Origin: Streptomyces sp. NBC_00237
GTDB taxonomy: Bacteria; Actinomycetota; Actinomycetes; Streptomycetales; Streptomycetaceae
Assembly: GCF_026342435.1 (NCBI RefSeq)
Contig: NZ_JAPEMT010000001.1
Span: forward strand, 2,536,501-2,600,500
Reading direction: 5' to 3'
DNA length: 64,000 bases
Shown here: positions 25,745-34,458 of the stretch, piece after piece
Numbering within the stretch: the first letter of the stretch is position 1
Layout: every line of letters starts with the position of its first letter
Program-made: the position numbers and the translations under genes
Notes under the pieces: generated by a model
What the model was told of the DNA's origin: nothing
Database searches by the model: none
Seen by the model: the letters and a program-made list of their open reading frames with translations, nothing else

Positions 25745-26407
25745 ATGACGACACGGGTGACGGACGCGGTGACGGCGGCATGGCGGGACCTGGTGGACAC
25801 GGCCCTGCGGTCGGTCGCCGACGGGCTGGTCGTCGGGACCTCCGGGAACGTCTCGGTGCGGGTCGGCGACGACCTGATCCTGGTCACCCCGAGCGGTGTG
25901 CCCTACCACCGGCTCACCGCGGACGACGTGACCGGCGTGCACCCCTCCGGCCGCCGGATCCTCGGCGACCTCGTCCCCACCAGCGAACTCCCCCTGCACC
26001 TCGCGGTGTACCGCGACACGGACGCCCGGGCCGTCGTGCACACCCACGCGGTGCACGCCACCGCCGTCTCGACCCTCGTGGACCGGCTGCCCCTCATCCA
26101 CTACATGGCCGCCGCGATGGGGGGCCGGATACGTACGGCGCCCTATGCGACGTACGGGACCGAGGAGTTGGCCGAGAACGCCCTCCTGGCCCTCCGCGAC
26201 CGCACGGGATGCCTCCTCCGCAACCACGGGACCCTCACGTACGGAGACACCCTCGCCCGGGCCTACGACCGCACGGCCCAGCTGGAATGGATGTGCCGGC
26301 TCTGGCTGACGGCCTCCTCGGTCCCCGGCCACTCCCCAACCCTCCTCTCCGAGGCGGAACTCGACCTGGCCGCGGAACGCCTGCGCGGCTACGGGCAGAC
26401 GGGATGA
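25745..26407 (+). CDS. class II aldolase (L-fuculose-phosphate aldolase-like)
   Basis: This zinc-dependent aldolase/adducin-fold protein of 220 residues has the phosphate-binding TSGNVSVR and TPSG, zinc ligands in VVHTHAVHATA, and LLRNHGTLTYGDTLARAYDR near the C-terminus. Members cleave sugar phosphates such as L-fuculose-1-phosphate or methylthioribulose-phosphate. ATG 25745 follows a GC-rich segment with the loose site GGCAGGATG. No sugar-catabolic neighbours are present, so the substrate is open. Confidence 0.85.
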   Translation: MTTRVTDAVTAAWRDLVDTALRSVADGLVVGTSGNVSVRVGDDLILVTPSGVPYHRLTADDVTGVHPSGRRILGDLVPTSELPLHLAVYRDTDARAVVHTHAVHATAVSTLVDRLPLIHYMAAAMGGRIRTAPYATYGTEELAENALLALRDRTGCLLRNHGTLTYGDTLARAYDRTAQLEWMCRLWLTASSVPGHSPTLLSEAELDLAAERLRGYGQTG

Positions 26408-26422
26408 CCCGCCACCCCCGCC

Positions 26423-26555
26423 CCGCTTCCGCCCAGCCCCCTTGGGCGGCGGGGCCGCCCCCCGGGGGCGGGACGGGCGGGCAAGGGGGCGGCCCCTCTC
26501 GCTCCGGGCCCACCCCGGAGCACCCCCGCCCCACCCCGGTCCCGCCTCACCGGGC
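26423..26555. repeat. mosaic dispersed repeat, copy 2 (uninterrupted)
   Basis: It is co-linear with the repeat at 19939-20100 but lacks the roughly 40-base nested insert. It begins 16 bases after the aldolase stop and fills most of the gap to the next gene. The internal inverted complementarity (GGGCGGCGGGGCCGCCC) suggests a hairpin that may double as a terminator. Confidence 0.75.
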
Positions 26556-26626
26556 GAAGAGGCCCCGCCCCACCCTCAGGGCCCCGCCCACTGGCAGTAC
26601 CGCCCCCCGCTACCGACACTGAAACC

Positions 26627-27757
26627 GTGCACCCGGCCAAAGCAACGGCAGCAGCCGTCACCACACTCATAGCCCTCGGCGCAGCCACGATCGCCGCCGC
26701 CCGACACGCCGGCGACGCCGCGCTCAACGCGCCCCCCGGCCGCCCCCTCCCCGGCGACCCCCGCGTGACCGTGCACGCCACGGCCCCCGGACAGGTCACC
26801 CTGACCAGGGGGCTCGCCACGCTCAGGCCGGGGGTGTACGCCCTGGAGGGCGACGGCGTCCACGCGGTGGTCGGACCCGTACTGGAGGCCGCCCCGCACG
26901 AGCCCGACACCGTCGTGCGCCGCCTGGAGAGGGTGACCCGGGGCTCCCTGGAGCCCGGCGCCCGCCTCCACCTCACCCCGTACGTCCACAGCGGCGACCC
27001 CGGCAGCGCCCTCGGCCTGGACTTCGCCCACGTCGACGTCATGGGCGAGCTGGGCGCCCTGCCCGCCTGGTTCGTCCCGGGCACCCGGACCACCACCTGG
27101 GTGATCGCCGTGCACGGCCTCGGAGCCACCCGCGAGCACCCGCTGAACGTCCTGGAGTTCCTGCACCGCTTCCGGCTGCCGGTGCTGGACCTCGCCTACC
27201 GCGGCGACCCCGGCGCGCCCCGCTCCCCGGACGGCCTCGGCCACCTCGGCGACTCCGAGTGGCGCGACCTGGACGCCGCGATCCGGCACGCCGTCCGCGA
27301 GGGCGCACAGCGGATCATCCTGTACGGCTGGTCCACCGGCGGCGCGATGGCCCTGCACGCCGCGACCTCCTCCGCGCTGCGCCACCACGTCGCCGGACTG
27401 GTGCTCGACTCCCCGGTGCTGGACTGGGAAGCGACCGTGCGCGCGCTGGCATCCGCCCGCCGCACCCCCGCGGCCCTCCTTCCGCTTGCGGTACGTGCGG
27501 CCCAGGGCAGCACGGGACCCCACGGCGACCGGCTCCGCGAGGCCGCCGACCCGGGCGGACTGCGCGTCCCGGCGCTGATCCTGCACGGCCCCGGCGACGC
27601 AGTCGCCCCCTGGGGCCCGTCCCGCGCCCTGGCCGAAGCCCGCCCCGACCTGGTCACCCTGCACACCGTGCGGGACGCGCCCCACGCCGCCATGTGGAAC
27701 GCCGACCCGGCCGCCTACGAAGAAGCCCTCCGGCGCTTCCTCACCCCCCTCGTATGA
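26627..27757 (+). CDS. alpha/beta hydrolase with N-terminal membrane anchor
   Basis: The product is 376 residues. A hydrophobic N-terminal segment (about 7-26) is followed by a roughly 120-residue lead region and an alpha/beta-hydrolase domain. The oxyanion HG is in IAVHGLGATREHP, the nucleophile S236 in YGWSTGGAM, the acid D in LHGPGDAVAPW and the histidine in RDAPHAAMW. This resembles membrane-anchored serine esterase/peptidase-like hydrolases. The start is GTG 26627, just after the dispersed repeat. The substrate is unknown. Confidence 0.82.
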   Translation: MHPAKATAAAVTTLIALGAATIAAARHAGDAALNAPPGRPLPGDPRVTVHATAPGQVTLTRGLATLRPGVYALEGDGVHAVVGPVLEAAPHEPDTVVRRLERVTRGSLEPGARLHLTPYVHSGDPGSALGLDFAHVDVMGELGALPAWFVPGTRTTTWVIAVHGLGATREHPLNVLEFLHRFRLPVLDLAYRGDPGAPRSPDGLGHLGDSEWRDLDAAIRHAVREGAQRIILYGWSTGGAMALHAATSSALRHHVAGLVLDSPVLDWEATVRALASARRTPAALLPLAVRAAQGSTGPHGDRLREAADPGGLRVPALILHGPGDAVAPWGPSRALAEARPDLVTLHTVRDAPHAAMWNADPAAYEEALRRFLTPLV

Positions 27758-27858
27758 CACCCGCCGCCCCGCCCACGTAGCAGATTCCACGGCGCTCCGT
27801 GGGCGGCGAGAGGGATTCCGTTTGGGCTTTCGGGCACTGAGCGGAGACACTGCTGCAC

Positions 27859-29256
27859 GTGACGTCCCGTACACCGCGCGACTCCAGGCTCCGACTTGTC
27901 CGCCCGCGACCCCTCGCCACAGCCCGACGGGCCGTGACGAACCGGCGAACCCGCCCGGCACCCCGCCCCCCCGAGGGAACCCCCGCCCAGGCGGAACTGG
28001 CCCGTCACGCCCGGGAGGTGCTCGCCGACGCCACCCGGGTGGCGCGCTGGGCCGACTCCGAGCGCGCCCGAGGCGCCGCCCCGCGCCCCGGCCAGGCGGG
28101 CAGGCTCTCCGACGCCGCCGCCGAACGCGCCTCCGAGGCACTGCGCCTGACCGAGACCCAGGTCCGGGCCGGGTGGGACCGGGCCCGCCTCGCCGGCCTC
28201 GTCGAGATCCACGGCAGCAACGCCCGCCCGGGCTGGCGGCTGCACGCCTGGGACCGCGACGACGCCGCCGTGCTGCGCGGCTGGGTCGCCCTCTTCGACG
28301 CCTGGTCGATCGTCCACCCCGCACCGGAGGGCATCGCCCCGGCCACCGTCGCGGAAGTCGTCGAATCCGTACCCCAGGTGCTCTCCCTCCTTCAGCTCTC
28401 GGCCGGACCCGTCCTGGTCCCGGCCCTACTCGACCTGCTGGAGCAGCGCGTCGCCGAACTGCACGAGGAACGCTGCGAGGTCCCGCCCCACCTGCACGGC
28501 ATCCCCGCCCAGTCCACGACCCACTCCGTACCCGTACCCCTCTCCCTCCTCCTCGGCTGGGCCCTCGAAGGGCTCGCCTCCGTCGGCGCCCTGACCCTCG
28601 GCGAGGGCCAGGCGACCCTGACCCCGCTCGGCAGCTGGGCGGTCTGGGTCAAGCTGGAGCAGATCTGCGTCGCCGCGCAGAGCCCCGCGGGCAACATCGA
28701 GCAGTCCGCAGACGCCATGCTCAGCGGCTGCGCCCGCCTCACCCCCGGACCGGCCCGCGCCGAGTACCGGGCCTGGCTGGCCGCCCGCACGGTCGGCACC
28801 GCCGTCCTCGAACTCCTCGAAGTAGCCCGAGGCGAGGACGCCCTCCTGCGCGGCCTCGCCTTCGAGGCGCTCCGGGTCGTCGGCGCCCCCGCCGAGGCCG
28901 AGGTGCGCGCCGCCGCCGAGGAGGTAGCCCTGCGCCCCTACGCCCTGCTGTGGCTGGCGGAGCACGAGGGCGTCGACGCGGAGGACGCCCACGACCGGCT
29001 CACCCGTGAGGAGTCCACCTGGCTCTGGGTGGACACCGCCGCGGCCGTCGCTGACCACGGCGAGAGCGAACTGCTGGTCCGCCACCTCGAATCGGCGGTC
29101 CAGGGCACCGTCCCCGCCCTGCTCGACGCGGTCCGCGCCGTCGGCCATCCGCGCACCGTGCAGGTCCTCGTCGCGCTCGCCGCCGCCCACCCCGACCCGG
29201 CCCTCGCGAAGGCCGTACGCCGGGCGGCGTTCCAGGTGCACACCGGCGGCGCGTAG
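27859..29256 (+). CDS. conserved hypothetical protein, helical
   Basis: This protein of 465 residues is not assigned to a known family with confidence. The N-terminus is basic and disordered (about 1-40). Residues 45-130 look like a mixed helical/winged segment (TETQVRAGWDRARLAGLVEIHG). The second half is Leu/Ala-rich and HEAT-like (LLRGLAFEALRVVGAPAEAEVRAAAEE; TVPALLDAVRAVGHPRTVQVLVALA). There is no signal peptide or catalytic motif. It is encoded alone between the hydrolase gene and a convergent VOC gene; GTG 27859 has no strong ribosome site. Confidence 0.65.
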   Translation: MTSRTPRDSRLRLVRPRPLATARRAVTNRRTRPAPRPPEGTPAQAELARHAREVLADATRVARWADSERARGAAPRPGQAGRLSDAAAERASEALRLTETQVRAGWDRARLAGLVEIHGSNARPGWRLHAWDRDDAAVLRGWVALFDAWSIVHPAPEGIAPATVAEVVESVPQVLSLLQLSAGPVLVPALLDLLEQRVAELHEERCEVPPHLHGIPAQSTTHSVPVPLSLLLGWALEGLASVGALTLGEGQATLTPLGSWAVWVKLEQICVAAQSPAGNIEQSADAMLSGCARLTPGPARAEYRAWLAARTVGTAVLELLEVARGEDALLRGLAFEALRVVGAPAEAEVRAAAEEVALRPYALLWLAEHEGVDAEDAHDRLTREESTWLWVDTAAAVADHGESELLVRHLESAVQGTVPALLDAVRAVGHPRTVQVLVALAAAHPDPALAKAVRRAAFQVHTGGA

Positions 29257-29286
29257 TCGGCGCGGGGTCGGCTTGCGGGCTCCCCG

Positions 29287-29691
29287 TCAGCCGGCCAACG
29301 CGCCCGGTACGTACGTCCCGAAGCACCACACGTTGCCCTCGTGGTCCCGGGCCATGTAGTCCCGCGAGCCGTGCTCCTGGTCGGTGGGCGGCATCAGGAT
29401 CTCCACCCCGAACTCCTCGGCCCGCTTGTGGTGCGCGTCGGCGTCGGTCACCACGATGTACACACTGGTCGGACCGGCGTCCGCCATCAGCTGCGCGAAC
29501 TGTCCCGCCCGGCCCTTGCTGCCGAGCATCACCGCGCCGTTGCCGTACGCCAGCTCCGCGTGCTCGATCAGGCCGCCCTCGCCCTCGTACACCGCGATCT
29601 CGGTGAAGCCGAAGCCCTCCTTCAAGAGCCTGATCGCCGCCTTCGCGTCCCTGTAGAGAAAGGTCGGGAACATGGTCGGTGTGCTGCTCAT
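29287..29691 (-). CDS. VOC (glyoxalase/bleomycin-resistance fold) protein
   Basis: The product is 134 residues with the betabetabetaalpha repeats of the vicinal-oxygen-chelate family: FPTFLYRDAKAAIRLLKEGFGFTE, TSVYIVVTDADAHHKRAEEFGVEIL and YMARDHEGNVWCFGTY. This is the PhnB-like subtype seen in many uncharacterised Streptomyces proteins. ATG 29691 was chosen with GGTGGACGAG upstream; GTG 29700 is possible. No clustered partner indicates a substrate. Confidence 0.82.
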   Translation of the reverse strand: MSSTPTMFPTFLYRDAKAAIRLLKEGFGFTEIAVYEGEGGLIEHAELAYGNGAVMLGSKGRAGQFAQLMADAGPTSVYIVVTDADAHHKRAEEFGVEILMPPTDQEHGSRDYMARDHEGNVWCFGTYVPGALAG

Positions 29692-29809
29692 CTCGTCCAC
29701 CCTCGCTCACTCGTCCGCTGCGTCCGGGCCGCTTCTGTGACCCTCGACACAGTCTGGCAGGTGGGTCTGACAATCGGCCCTGACCCGTGCGAATGCCGCT
29801 CAGCAGGGC

Positions 29810-30700
29810 TTAACGGAAGGTGTTGCACTGCGCCATGTCGCCCGACCGGAAGCCGTTGTAGAACCACTGCTGGCGCTGTGCCGCCGACCCGTGCGTCCAG
29901 CTCTCCGGCGTCACCCGCCCCTGGAACTTCTCCTGGATGCGGTCGTCGCCGACCGCCGCCGCCGCGTCCAGGCCGTCCCTGATGTCGACGTCGTTCAGCA
30001 CCGTGATCAGCGGCTTCCCGCTCTTCTCGTCCGGCGTCCGCGTCGCGTGGTGCGCCCACACCCCGGCGTAGCAGTCGGCCTGGAGCTCGACGCGGACCGC
30101 GTTGCTGTTCGCCCCCTGCCGCCCGTCCTGCGAGCGGGCCAGGGTGCCCATCGTGTTCTGGATGTGGTGCCCGTACTCGTGCGCCACCACGTACGCCTGC
30201 GCGAACGGGCCGCCGCTGGAGCCGAACTTGGTCCGCAGCTCGTCGAAGAAGCCCAGGTCCAGATAGACCTGCTGATCGCCGGGGCAGTAGAAGGGGCCGA
30301 CCGCCGAGGACGCCGTGCCGCACGCCGTGGGCACCCGGTGCGAGAAGAACACCGTCTTCGCCGTCGTGTACCGGGCGCTGCGCCGCGCGAACTCCTGCCG
30401 CCAGAAGTCCTGCACGCTGTTGACCACGCCCAGGATGCGGCAGTCCTCCTTGGTGTTCGCGTCCCGCCCCGTCTTGCAGCCCTCCTGCACCTGCGCCTGC
30501 GAGGACGCGGAGACCCCGGGCTCCTGCTCGCCGGAGGAAAGCCCCAGCTGCTCCGGGCCCACCCCGAAGAGCACGCCCATGATCAGGGCGATGAAGCCGA
30601 CGATGCCTCCGCCGATCGTGGCCTTTCCGCCGGGAATGCGACTGCCGCGCACGTCCCGGACCTCCGAGCTGTCCAGATTGGCGTCGTCGTCGAACTGCAC
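29810..30700 (-). CDS. neutral zinc metallopeptidase (KPN_02809/YpfJ family)
   Basis: The product is 296 residues. It has one transmembrane helix (about 28-48), a polar Gln/Ser linker, then a metalloprotease domain with the zincin motif HEYGHH (H174, E175, H178). The family phrases [25 protein letters not shown] and [30 protein letters not shown] are all present, and cysteine pairs suggest extracytoplasmic disulfides. The start is GTG at 30700. It is divergent from the PQQ-like gene. No physiological substrate is known for the family. Confidence 0.92.
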   Translation of the reverse strand: MQFDDDANLDSSEVRDVRGSRIPGGKATIGGGIVGFIALIMGVLFGVGPEQLGLSSGEQEPGVSASSQAQVQEGCKTGRDANTKEDCRILGVVNSVQDFWRQEFARRSARYTTAKTVFFSHRVPTACGTASSAVGPFYCPGDQQVYLDLGFFDELRTKFGSSGGPFAQAYVVAHEYGHHIQNTMGTLARSQDGRQGANSNAVRVELQADCYAGVWAHHATRTPDEKSGKPLITVLNDVDIRDGLDAAAAVGDDRIQEKFQGRVTPESWTHGSAAQRQQWFYNGFRSGDMAQCNTFR

Positions 30701-31022
30701 GGGGCCACACCACCCTCTGCTTGTGCCGCCTTGACCGGCCGCTGCCCTGAACCGGCGTCCTGCCGGTCGTTGCGTGGCCGGTCCACGTCGCGACCGGCCC
30801 GGCGACGGCACTCCGCCACCATGCGCCGAGTATCAGCCCATTCCTCCCCTCATGCCCCTTTGCCTGCGCCACAGGGGCACCGCCGAACGGAGGACCGACT
30901 GCCCCTCGCCCCGTCGTGTCGCCGCCGGAGCGGGCCCCGCGCTCCGGTCCGCGCCGATACGTTCTGAGCCAAGCCGGGCCCGCCCCCGGGGCAACGGCAG
31001 CACGAGGGGGAACCCGACACCC
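30701..31022. other. divergent intergenic region
   Basis: These 322 bases lie between the divergent metallopeptidase and PQQ-like genes. A 7-bp inverted repeat (TGCCCCT at 30853-30859, AGGGGCA at 30873-30879) is the only structure noticed. It presumably holds both promoters, but no consensus -35/-10 pair is convincing and no small ORF has codon usage like a gene. Confidence 0.4.
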
Positions 31023-31940
31023 ATGACCGACCCCGAGCGCGGCCCCGCACCCCGCTTCCGCCCGTCCGGCCTCCGTGCAACTCGCCTCCGCACACGACAC
31101 CTCCGCACGCCTCACCTCCGCGCACCCGGCTCCCGCCCCCCGTCGGGCACCCCCCGCCGGACCCTGCGCCTCGCCCGCCTCCGCACCCGCCGCCGTCTCG
31201 CCCGCCTGGGAGCCGTCCTGCGGACCCGGACCGCCCGGCTCCTGCTCCCCGTCCTCGCGGCCCTCCTCGCCGTCCCCCTCCTCACCGCCGCCCACCAGGC
31301 CCGCCCCGCCCCCTACGGCGACCGCCTGAGCGCCCCCGGCCGGGCGGCAACCCCCGCCATCCCCGATCCCGCCGTGCGCATCCGGGGCGCCGAGGTCCAC
31401 GCGTACGACCGGACCACCGGACGCACCCGGTGGACGTACGCCCGCACGGGTCACCACCCGCTGACCGTGCACGCGGCGCCCGGCCACCTCTTCACCCTCT
31501 GGAGCGACGGCCTGGTCACCGACACCGTGCGCGGCGACGGACGCGCCGTCCGCTGGCACCGGGCCATCCCCGCCTTCGACGGCCGCCCCGCCGGAGTCCT
31601 CCAGCCCCTCGACGCGGCCGCCGAGATGCTCGCCGTCCTCACGCCGCACCACATCGCCGCGTACCGCACCGTCGACGGCGACCTGCGCTGGGTGCTCCCC
31701 GCGAAGCCCGGCTGTCACTTCGCCCCCGCCCGCACCGCCCGCCGGGGGCACGTCCTGCTCGTCGCGCAGCCCTGCGCCGAGTCCGTCCCCTGGACGGACC
31801 AGATCGTCCCCGTCGACGCGCTCGGCCGCATCGCCCCCGGCCGCAACCCCCTCGGCAACGGCCGCACCGCCCACGACCAGCGGCGCGGCACACCCGGCCC
31901 CGGGGGTCGCGCACGACCAGTCCCCGGCCCCCGGAACTGA
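31023..31940 (+). CDS. membrane-anchored PQQ-like beta-propeller-repeat protein
   Basis: The product is 305 residues. A long Arg/Pro-rich cytoplasmic N-terminus (1-70) is encoded partly by imperfect CTCCGCAC repeats. A transmembrane helix (about 71-90) follows, then an extracellular region with three PQQ/WD-like blade motifs (VHAYDRTTGRTRWTYA; TVRGDGRAVRWHRAIPAF; IAAYRTVDGDLRWVLP). Only about half a propeller is present. The C-terminus is Pro/Arg/Gly-rich. ATG 31023 follows an AGGGGG-containing leader. The function is unknown. Confidence 0.65.
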   Translation: MTDPERGPAPRFRPSGLRATRLRTRHLRTPHLRAPGSRPPSGTPRRTLRLARLRTRRRLARLGAVLRTRTARLLLPVLAALLAVPLLTAAHQARPAPYGDRLSAPGRAATPAIPDPAVRIRGAEVHAYDRTTGRTRWTYARTGHHPLTVHAAPGHLFTLWSDGLVTDTVRGDGRAVRWHRAIPAFDGRPAGVLQPLDAAAEMLAVLTPHHIAAYRTVDGDLRWVLPAKPGCHFAPARTARRGHVLLVAQPCAESVPWTDQIVPVDALGRIAPGRNPLGNGRTAHDQRRGTPGPGGRARPVPGPRN

Positions 31941-31990
31941 GGCCCCGAAGCCCCCGAATCCAGCTTGCGCACGCCCGTTAGACTGGTTCC

Positions 31991-32014
31991 ATGGCTCTTC
32001 TCTTTGTGCATTAG
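31991..32014 (+). CDS. 7-codon upstream ORF (leader peptide MALLFVH)
   Basis: ATG GCT CTT CTC TTT GTG CAT TAG lies 70 bases upstream of the ABC-F start. A -10-like TAGACT ends seven bases before the ATG, so the transcript could begin at this ATG and be leaderless. Codons CTT, TTT, CAT and GCT are rare in this genome type and are clustered here. Translated leaders control many antibiotic-resistance ABC-F genes by ribosome-mediated attenuation. The feature is visible; its function is inferred. Confidence 0.5.
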   Translation: MALLFVH

Positions 32015-32083
32015 CGGCGTCGAAGAAGCAGTCCGCCCGCTAGACCCTCCTTCCGCCGTCACACCCCGCACAGGAGTTTTTCC

Positions 32084-33682
32084 GTGATCACCGCCTCCGG
32101 CATCGAGCTGCGCGCCGGCGCCCGCATCCTCATCGAGAACGCTTCCTTCCGCATCGCCAAGGGCGACCGCATCGGCCTCGTCGGCCGCAACGGCGCGGGC
32201 AAGACCACCCTGACCAAGTGCCTCGCAGGCGAAGGCATCCCGGCCGGCGGCACGATCTCGCACTCCGGCGAGGTCGGCTACCTCCCGCAGGACCCCCGCA
32301 CCGGCGACCTCGACGTCCTCGCCAAGGACCGCATCCTCTCCGCCCGCGACCTCGACTCCGTCCTGCGCAAGATGCGCGAGAACGAGCAGAAGATGGCCAC
32401 CGGACAGGGCGCCACCCGCGAGAAGGCGATGAAGAAGTACGAGCGCCTGGAGACGGAGTTCCTCACCAAGGGCGGATACGCCGCCGAGGCGGAGGCCGCC
32501 ACCATCGCCGCCGCCCTCGGCCTGCCGGACCGTGTGCTCGGCCAGCCCCTGCACACCCTCTCCGGTGGTCAGCGCCGCCGCGTGGAGCTCGCCCGCATCC
32601 TCTTCTCGGACGCCGACACCCTGCTCCTCGACGAGCCGACGAACCACCTCGACGCGGACTCCATCGTCTGGCTGCGCGACTACCTGAAGACCTACCGTGG
32701 CGGCTTCATCGTCATCTCCCACGACGTCGAGCTGGTCGAGACGGTCGTCAACAAGGTCTTCTACCTGGACGCCAACCGCGCCGCCATCGACGTCTACAAC
32801 ATGGGCTGGAAGCTCTACCAGCAGCAGCGCGAGGCCGACGAGAAGCGCCGCAAGCGCGAGCGGCAGAACGCCGAGAAGACGGCCAAGGTCCTCCACTCGC
32901 AGGCCGACAAGATGCGCGCCAAGGCCACCAAGACGGTCGCCGCACAGAACATGGCCAAGCGCGCCGACCGCCTGCTGGCGGGCCTGGACGCCGTCCGGGT
33001 CTCCGACAAGGTCGCCAAGCTGCGCTTCCCCGAGCCCGCGCCCTGCGGCAAGACCCCGCTGATGGCGGAGGGCCTGTCCAAGTCGTACGGCTCCCTGGAG
33101 ATCTTCACGGACGTCGACCTGGCCGTCGACAAGGGCTCCCGCGTCGTCATCCTCGGCCTCAACGGCGCCGGCAAGACGACGCTCCTGAAGCTGCTGGCGG
33201 GCGCCGAGAAGCCCGACACCGGAAAGATCATCGAGGGCCACGGCCTGAAGATGGGCTACTACGCCCAGGAGCACGAGACGCTCGACCCGGACCGCACGGT
33301 CCTGGAGAACATGCGCTCCTCCGCACCCGACCTGGACCTGGTCGAGGTCCGCAAGACGCTCGGCTCGTTCCTCTTCTCCGGCGACGACGTCGACAAGCCC
33401 GCCGGGGTCCTCTCCGGCGGCGAGAAGACCCGGCTGGCGCTCGCCACGCTGGTCGTCTCCTCCGCGAACGTGCTGCTCCTCGACGAGCCCACCAACAACC
33501 TCGACCCCGCCAGCCGCGAGGAGATTCTCGGCGCGCTCCGTACGTACAAGGGAGCGGTCATCCTCGTCACCCACGACGAGGGCGCCGTCCACGCGCTGGA
33601 GCCGGAGCGGATCATCCTGCTCCCCGACGGCGTCGAGGACCTGTGGGGCCCGGACTACGCGGACCTCGTCGCCCTGGCCTGA
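32084..33682 (+). CDS. ABC-F family ATPase (Rv1473-like translation/ribosome protection factor)
   Basis: This soluble protein of 532 residues has two ABC domains and no membrane segments. The first has Walker A GRNGAGKTT and signature LSGGQRRRVELARIL; the second has Walker A GLNGAGKTT and signature LSGGEKTRLALATL; both carry LLLDEPTN. A basic helical linker (about 235-310) joins them. From memory the sequence closely follows mycobacterial Rv1473. ABC-F proteins act on the ribosome E site, some giving resistance to macrolide-class drugs. GTG 32084 has CAGGAG upstream; a 7-codon ORF precedes it. Confidence 0.9.
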   Translation: MITASGIELRAGARILIENASFRIAKGDRIGLVGRNGAGKTTLTKCLAGEGIPAGGTISHSGEVGYLPQDPRTGDLDVLAKDRILSARDLDSVLRKMRENEQKMATGQGATREKAMKKYERLETEFLTKGGYAAEAEAATIAAALGLPDRVLGQPLHTLSGGQRRRVELARILFSDADTLLLDEPTNHLDADSIVWLRDYLKTYRGGFIVISHDVELVETVVNKVFYLDANRAAIDVYNMGWKLYQQQREADEKRRKRERQNAEKTAKVLHSQADKMRAKATKTVAAQNMAKRADRLLAGLDAVRVSDKVAKLRFPEPAPCGKTPLMAEGLSKSYGSLEIFTDVDLAVDKGSRVVILGLNGAGKTTLLKLLAGAEKPDTGKIIEGHGLKMGYYAQEHETLDPDRTVLENMRSSAPDLDLVEVRKTLGSFLFSGDDVDKPAGVLSGGEKTRLALATLVVSSANVLLLDEPTNNLDPASREEILGALRTYKGAVILVTHDEGAVHALEPERIILLPDGVEDLWGPDYADLVALA

Positions 33683-34126
33683 CCGGTCGCCGCCGGGGGA
33701 CCGCCCGCCGCCCGTCCGGGCCCCCACCGGGACGCGACGCCGTGGCAGTGGCATATGCCACCGGCAAAGGCGCTGGCAGAAGGCCCCGGCTGATCCACTT
33801 CGGCTGGATCATTCGGCCTACGCGTGATCCTTCATCTGGGTGAGACGCTCTCGTACCCCGGCGCGCCCCCTGGCATTCGAAGGCCCGTCCCGCAGCGGGG
33901 CGGGCCTTCGGCGTGCCACTGATCGTTTAGCTGTGCTGACCTGGACATTCCCGAGAGCCACCGGATTCCGGTATGGCGAAAGACACGCGGAATTTCGTAT
34001 TCCGGCCCCGGCCGTCACTTCCTCCACGGCGAACCTTGTTGTACGGACCTTGCCGAATGGGTGGCCAGGAAGCCCGGGAGGGGTGATCATGAGAAGTCCA
34101 GAGCGCACTTCCTTGAGGAGGCACGG
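33683..34126. other. intergenic region upstream of gbn with GATC cluster
   Basis: These 444 bases between the ABC-F gene and gbn hold a 14-bp palindrome (GTGGCATATGCCAC, 33748-33761). An inverted repeat TGATCCA/TGGATCA lies at 33791-33811. GATC occurs near 33792, 33807, 33826, 33919 and 34085, and there is a terminator-like hairpin at 33878-33910. The stretch 33930-34070 is noticeably less GC-rich than coding DNA and probably contains the gbn promoter. Confidence 0.6.
33878..33910. terminator. hairpin terminator downstream of the ABC-F gene
   Basis: Arms CGAAGGCCCGTCCCGC (33878-33893) and GCGGGGCGGGCCTTCG (33895-33910) pair over nearly their full length, with one G-T wobble. The loop must open from the centre. 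It is placed about 200 bases past the ABC-F stop and before the gbn promoter region. Confidence 0.7.
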
Positions 34127-34345
34127 GTGGCCGAGACTCTGAAGAAGGGCAGCCGGGTAACCGGCGCCGCGCGCGACAAGCTCGCGGCAGACCTGAAGAA
34201 GAAGTACGACTCCGGTGCGAGCATCCGGGCGTTGGCCGAAGAGACCGGCCGCTCCTACGGATTCGTCCACCGGATGCTGAGTGAGTCCGGAGTGACCCTG
34301 CGGGGACGCGGCGGAGCGACGCGCGGCAAGAAGGCCACGGCCTGA
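34127..34345 (+). CDS. gbn: small helix-turn-helix nucleoid-associated protein (Gbn type)
   Basis: The product is 72 residues and highly basic. A helix-turn-helix sits at about residues 28-55 (SIRALAEETGRSYGFVHRMLSESG), with a Lys/Arg/Gly tail (LRGRGGATRGKKATA). Sequence and position between an ABC-F gene and an enoyl-CoA hydratase gene match S. coelicolor SCO1839, the GATC-binding nucleoid protein Gbn. GTG 34127 is chosen for its GAGGAG site; an upstream in-frame start at 34061 would add an unrelated leader. Clustered GATC sites upstream suggest autoregulation. Confidence 0.8.
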   Translation: MAETLKKGSRVTGAARDKLAADLKKKYDSGASIRALAEETGRSYGFVHRMLSESGVTLRGRGGATRGKKATA

Positions 34346-34412
34346 CAATCGCTGTCGTACGTGAAGGACCGGGGCCGGTAGCCGGCCGGGTCCGCCGGGT
34401 GGTTACTGTGCA

Positions 34413-34429
34413 GTCACTTAGTTGGTGAC
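34413..34429. promoter_or_regulatory. short inverted repeat before the enoyl-CoA hydratase gene
   Basis: GTCAC-ttagttg-GTGAC lies about 30 bases upstream of ATG 34459, in the expected promoter/operator zone. The repeat is short, so this is a weak candidate. Confidence 0.3.
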
Positions 34430-34458
34430 GGCACCGTATCCGACCCCGGAGGCACCCC

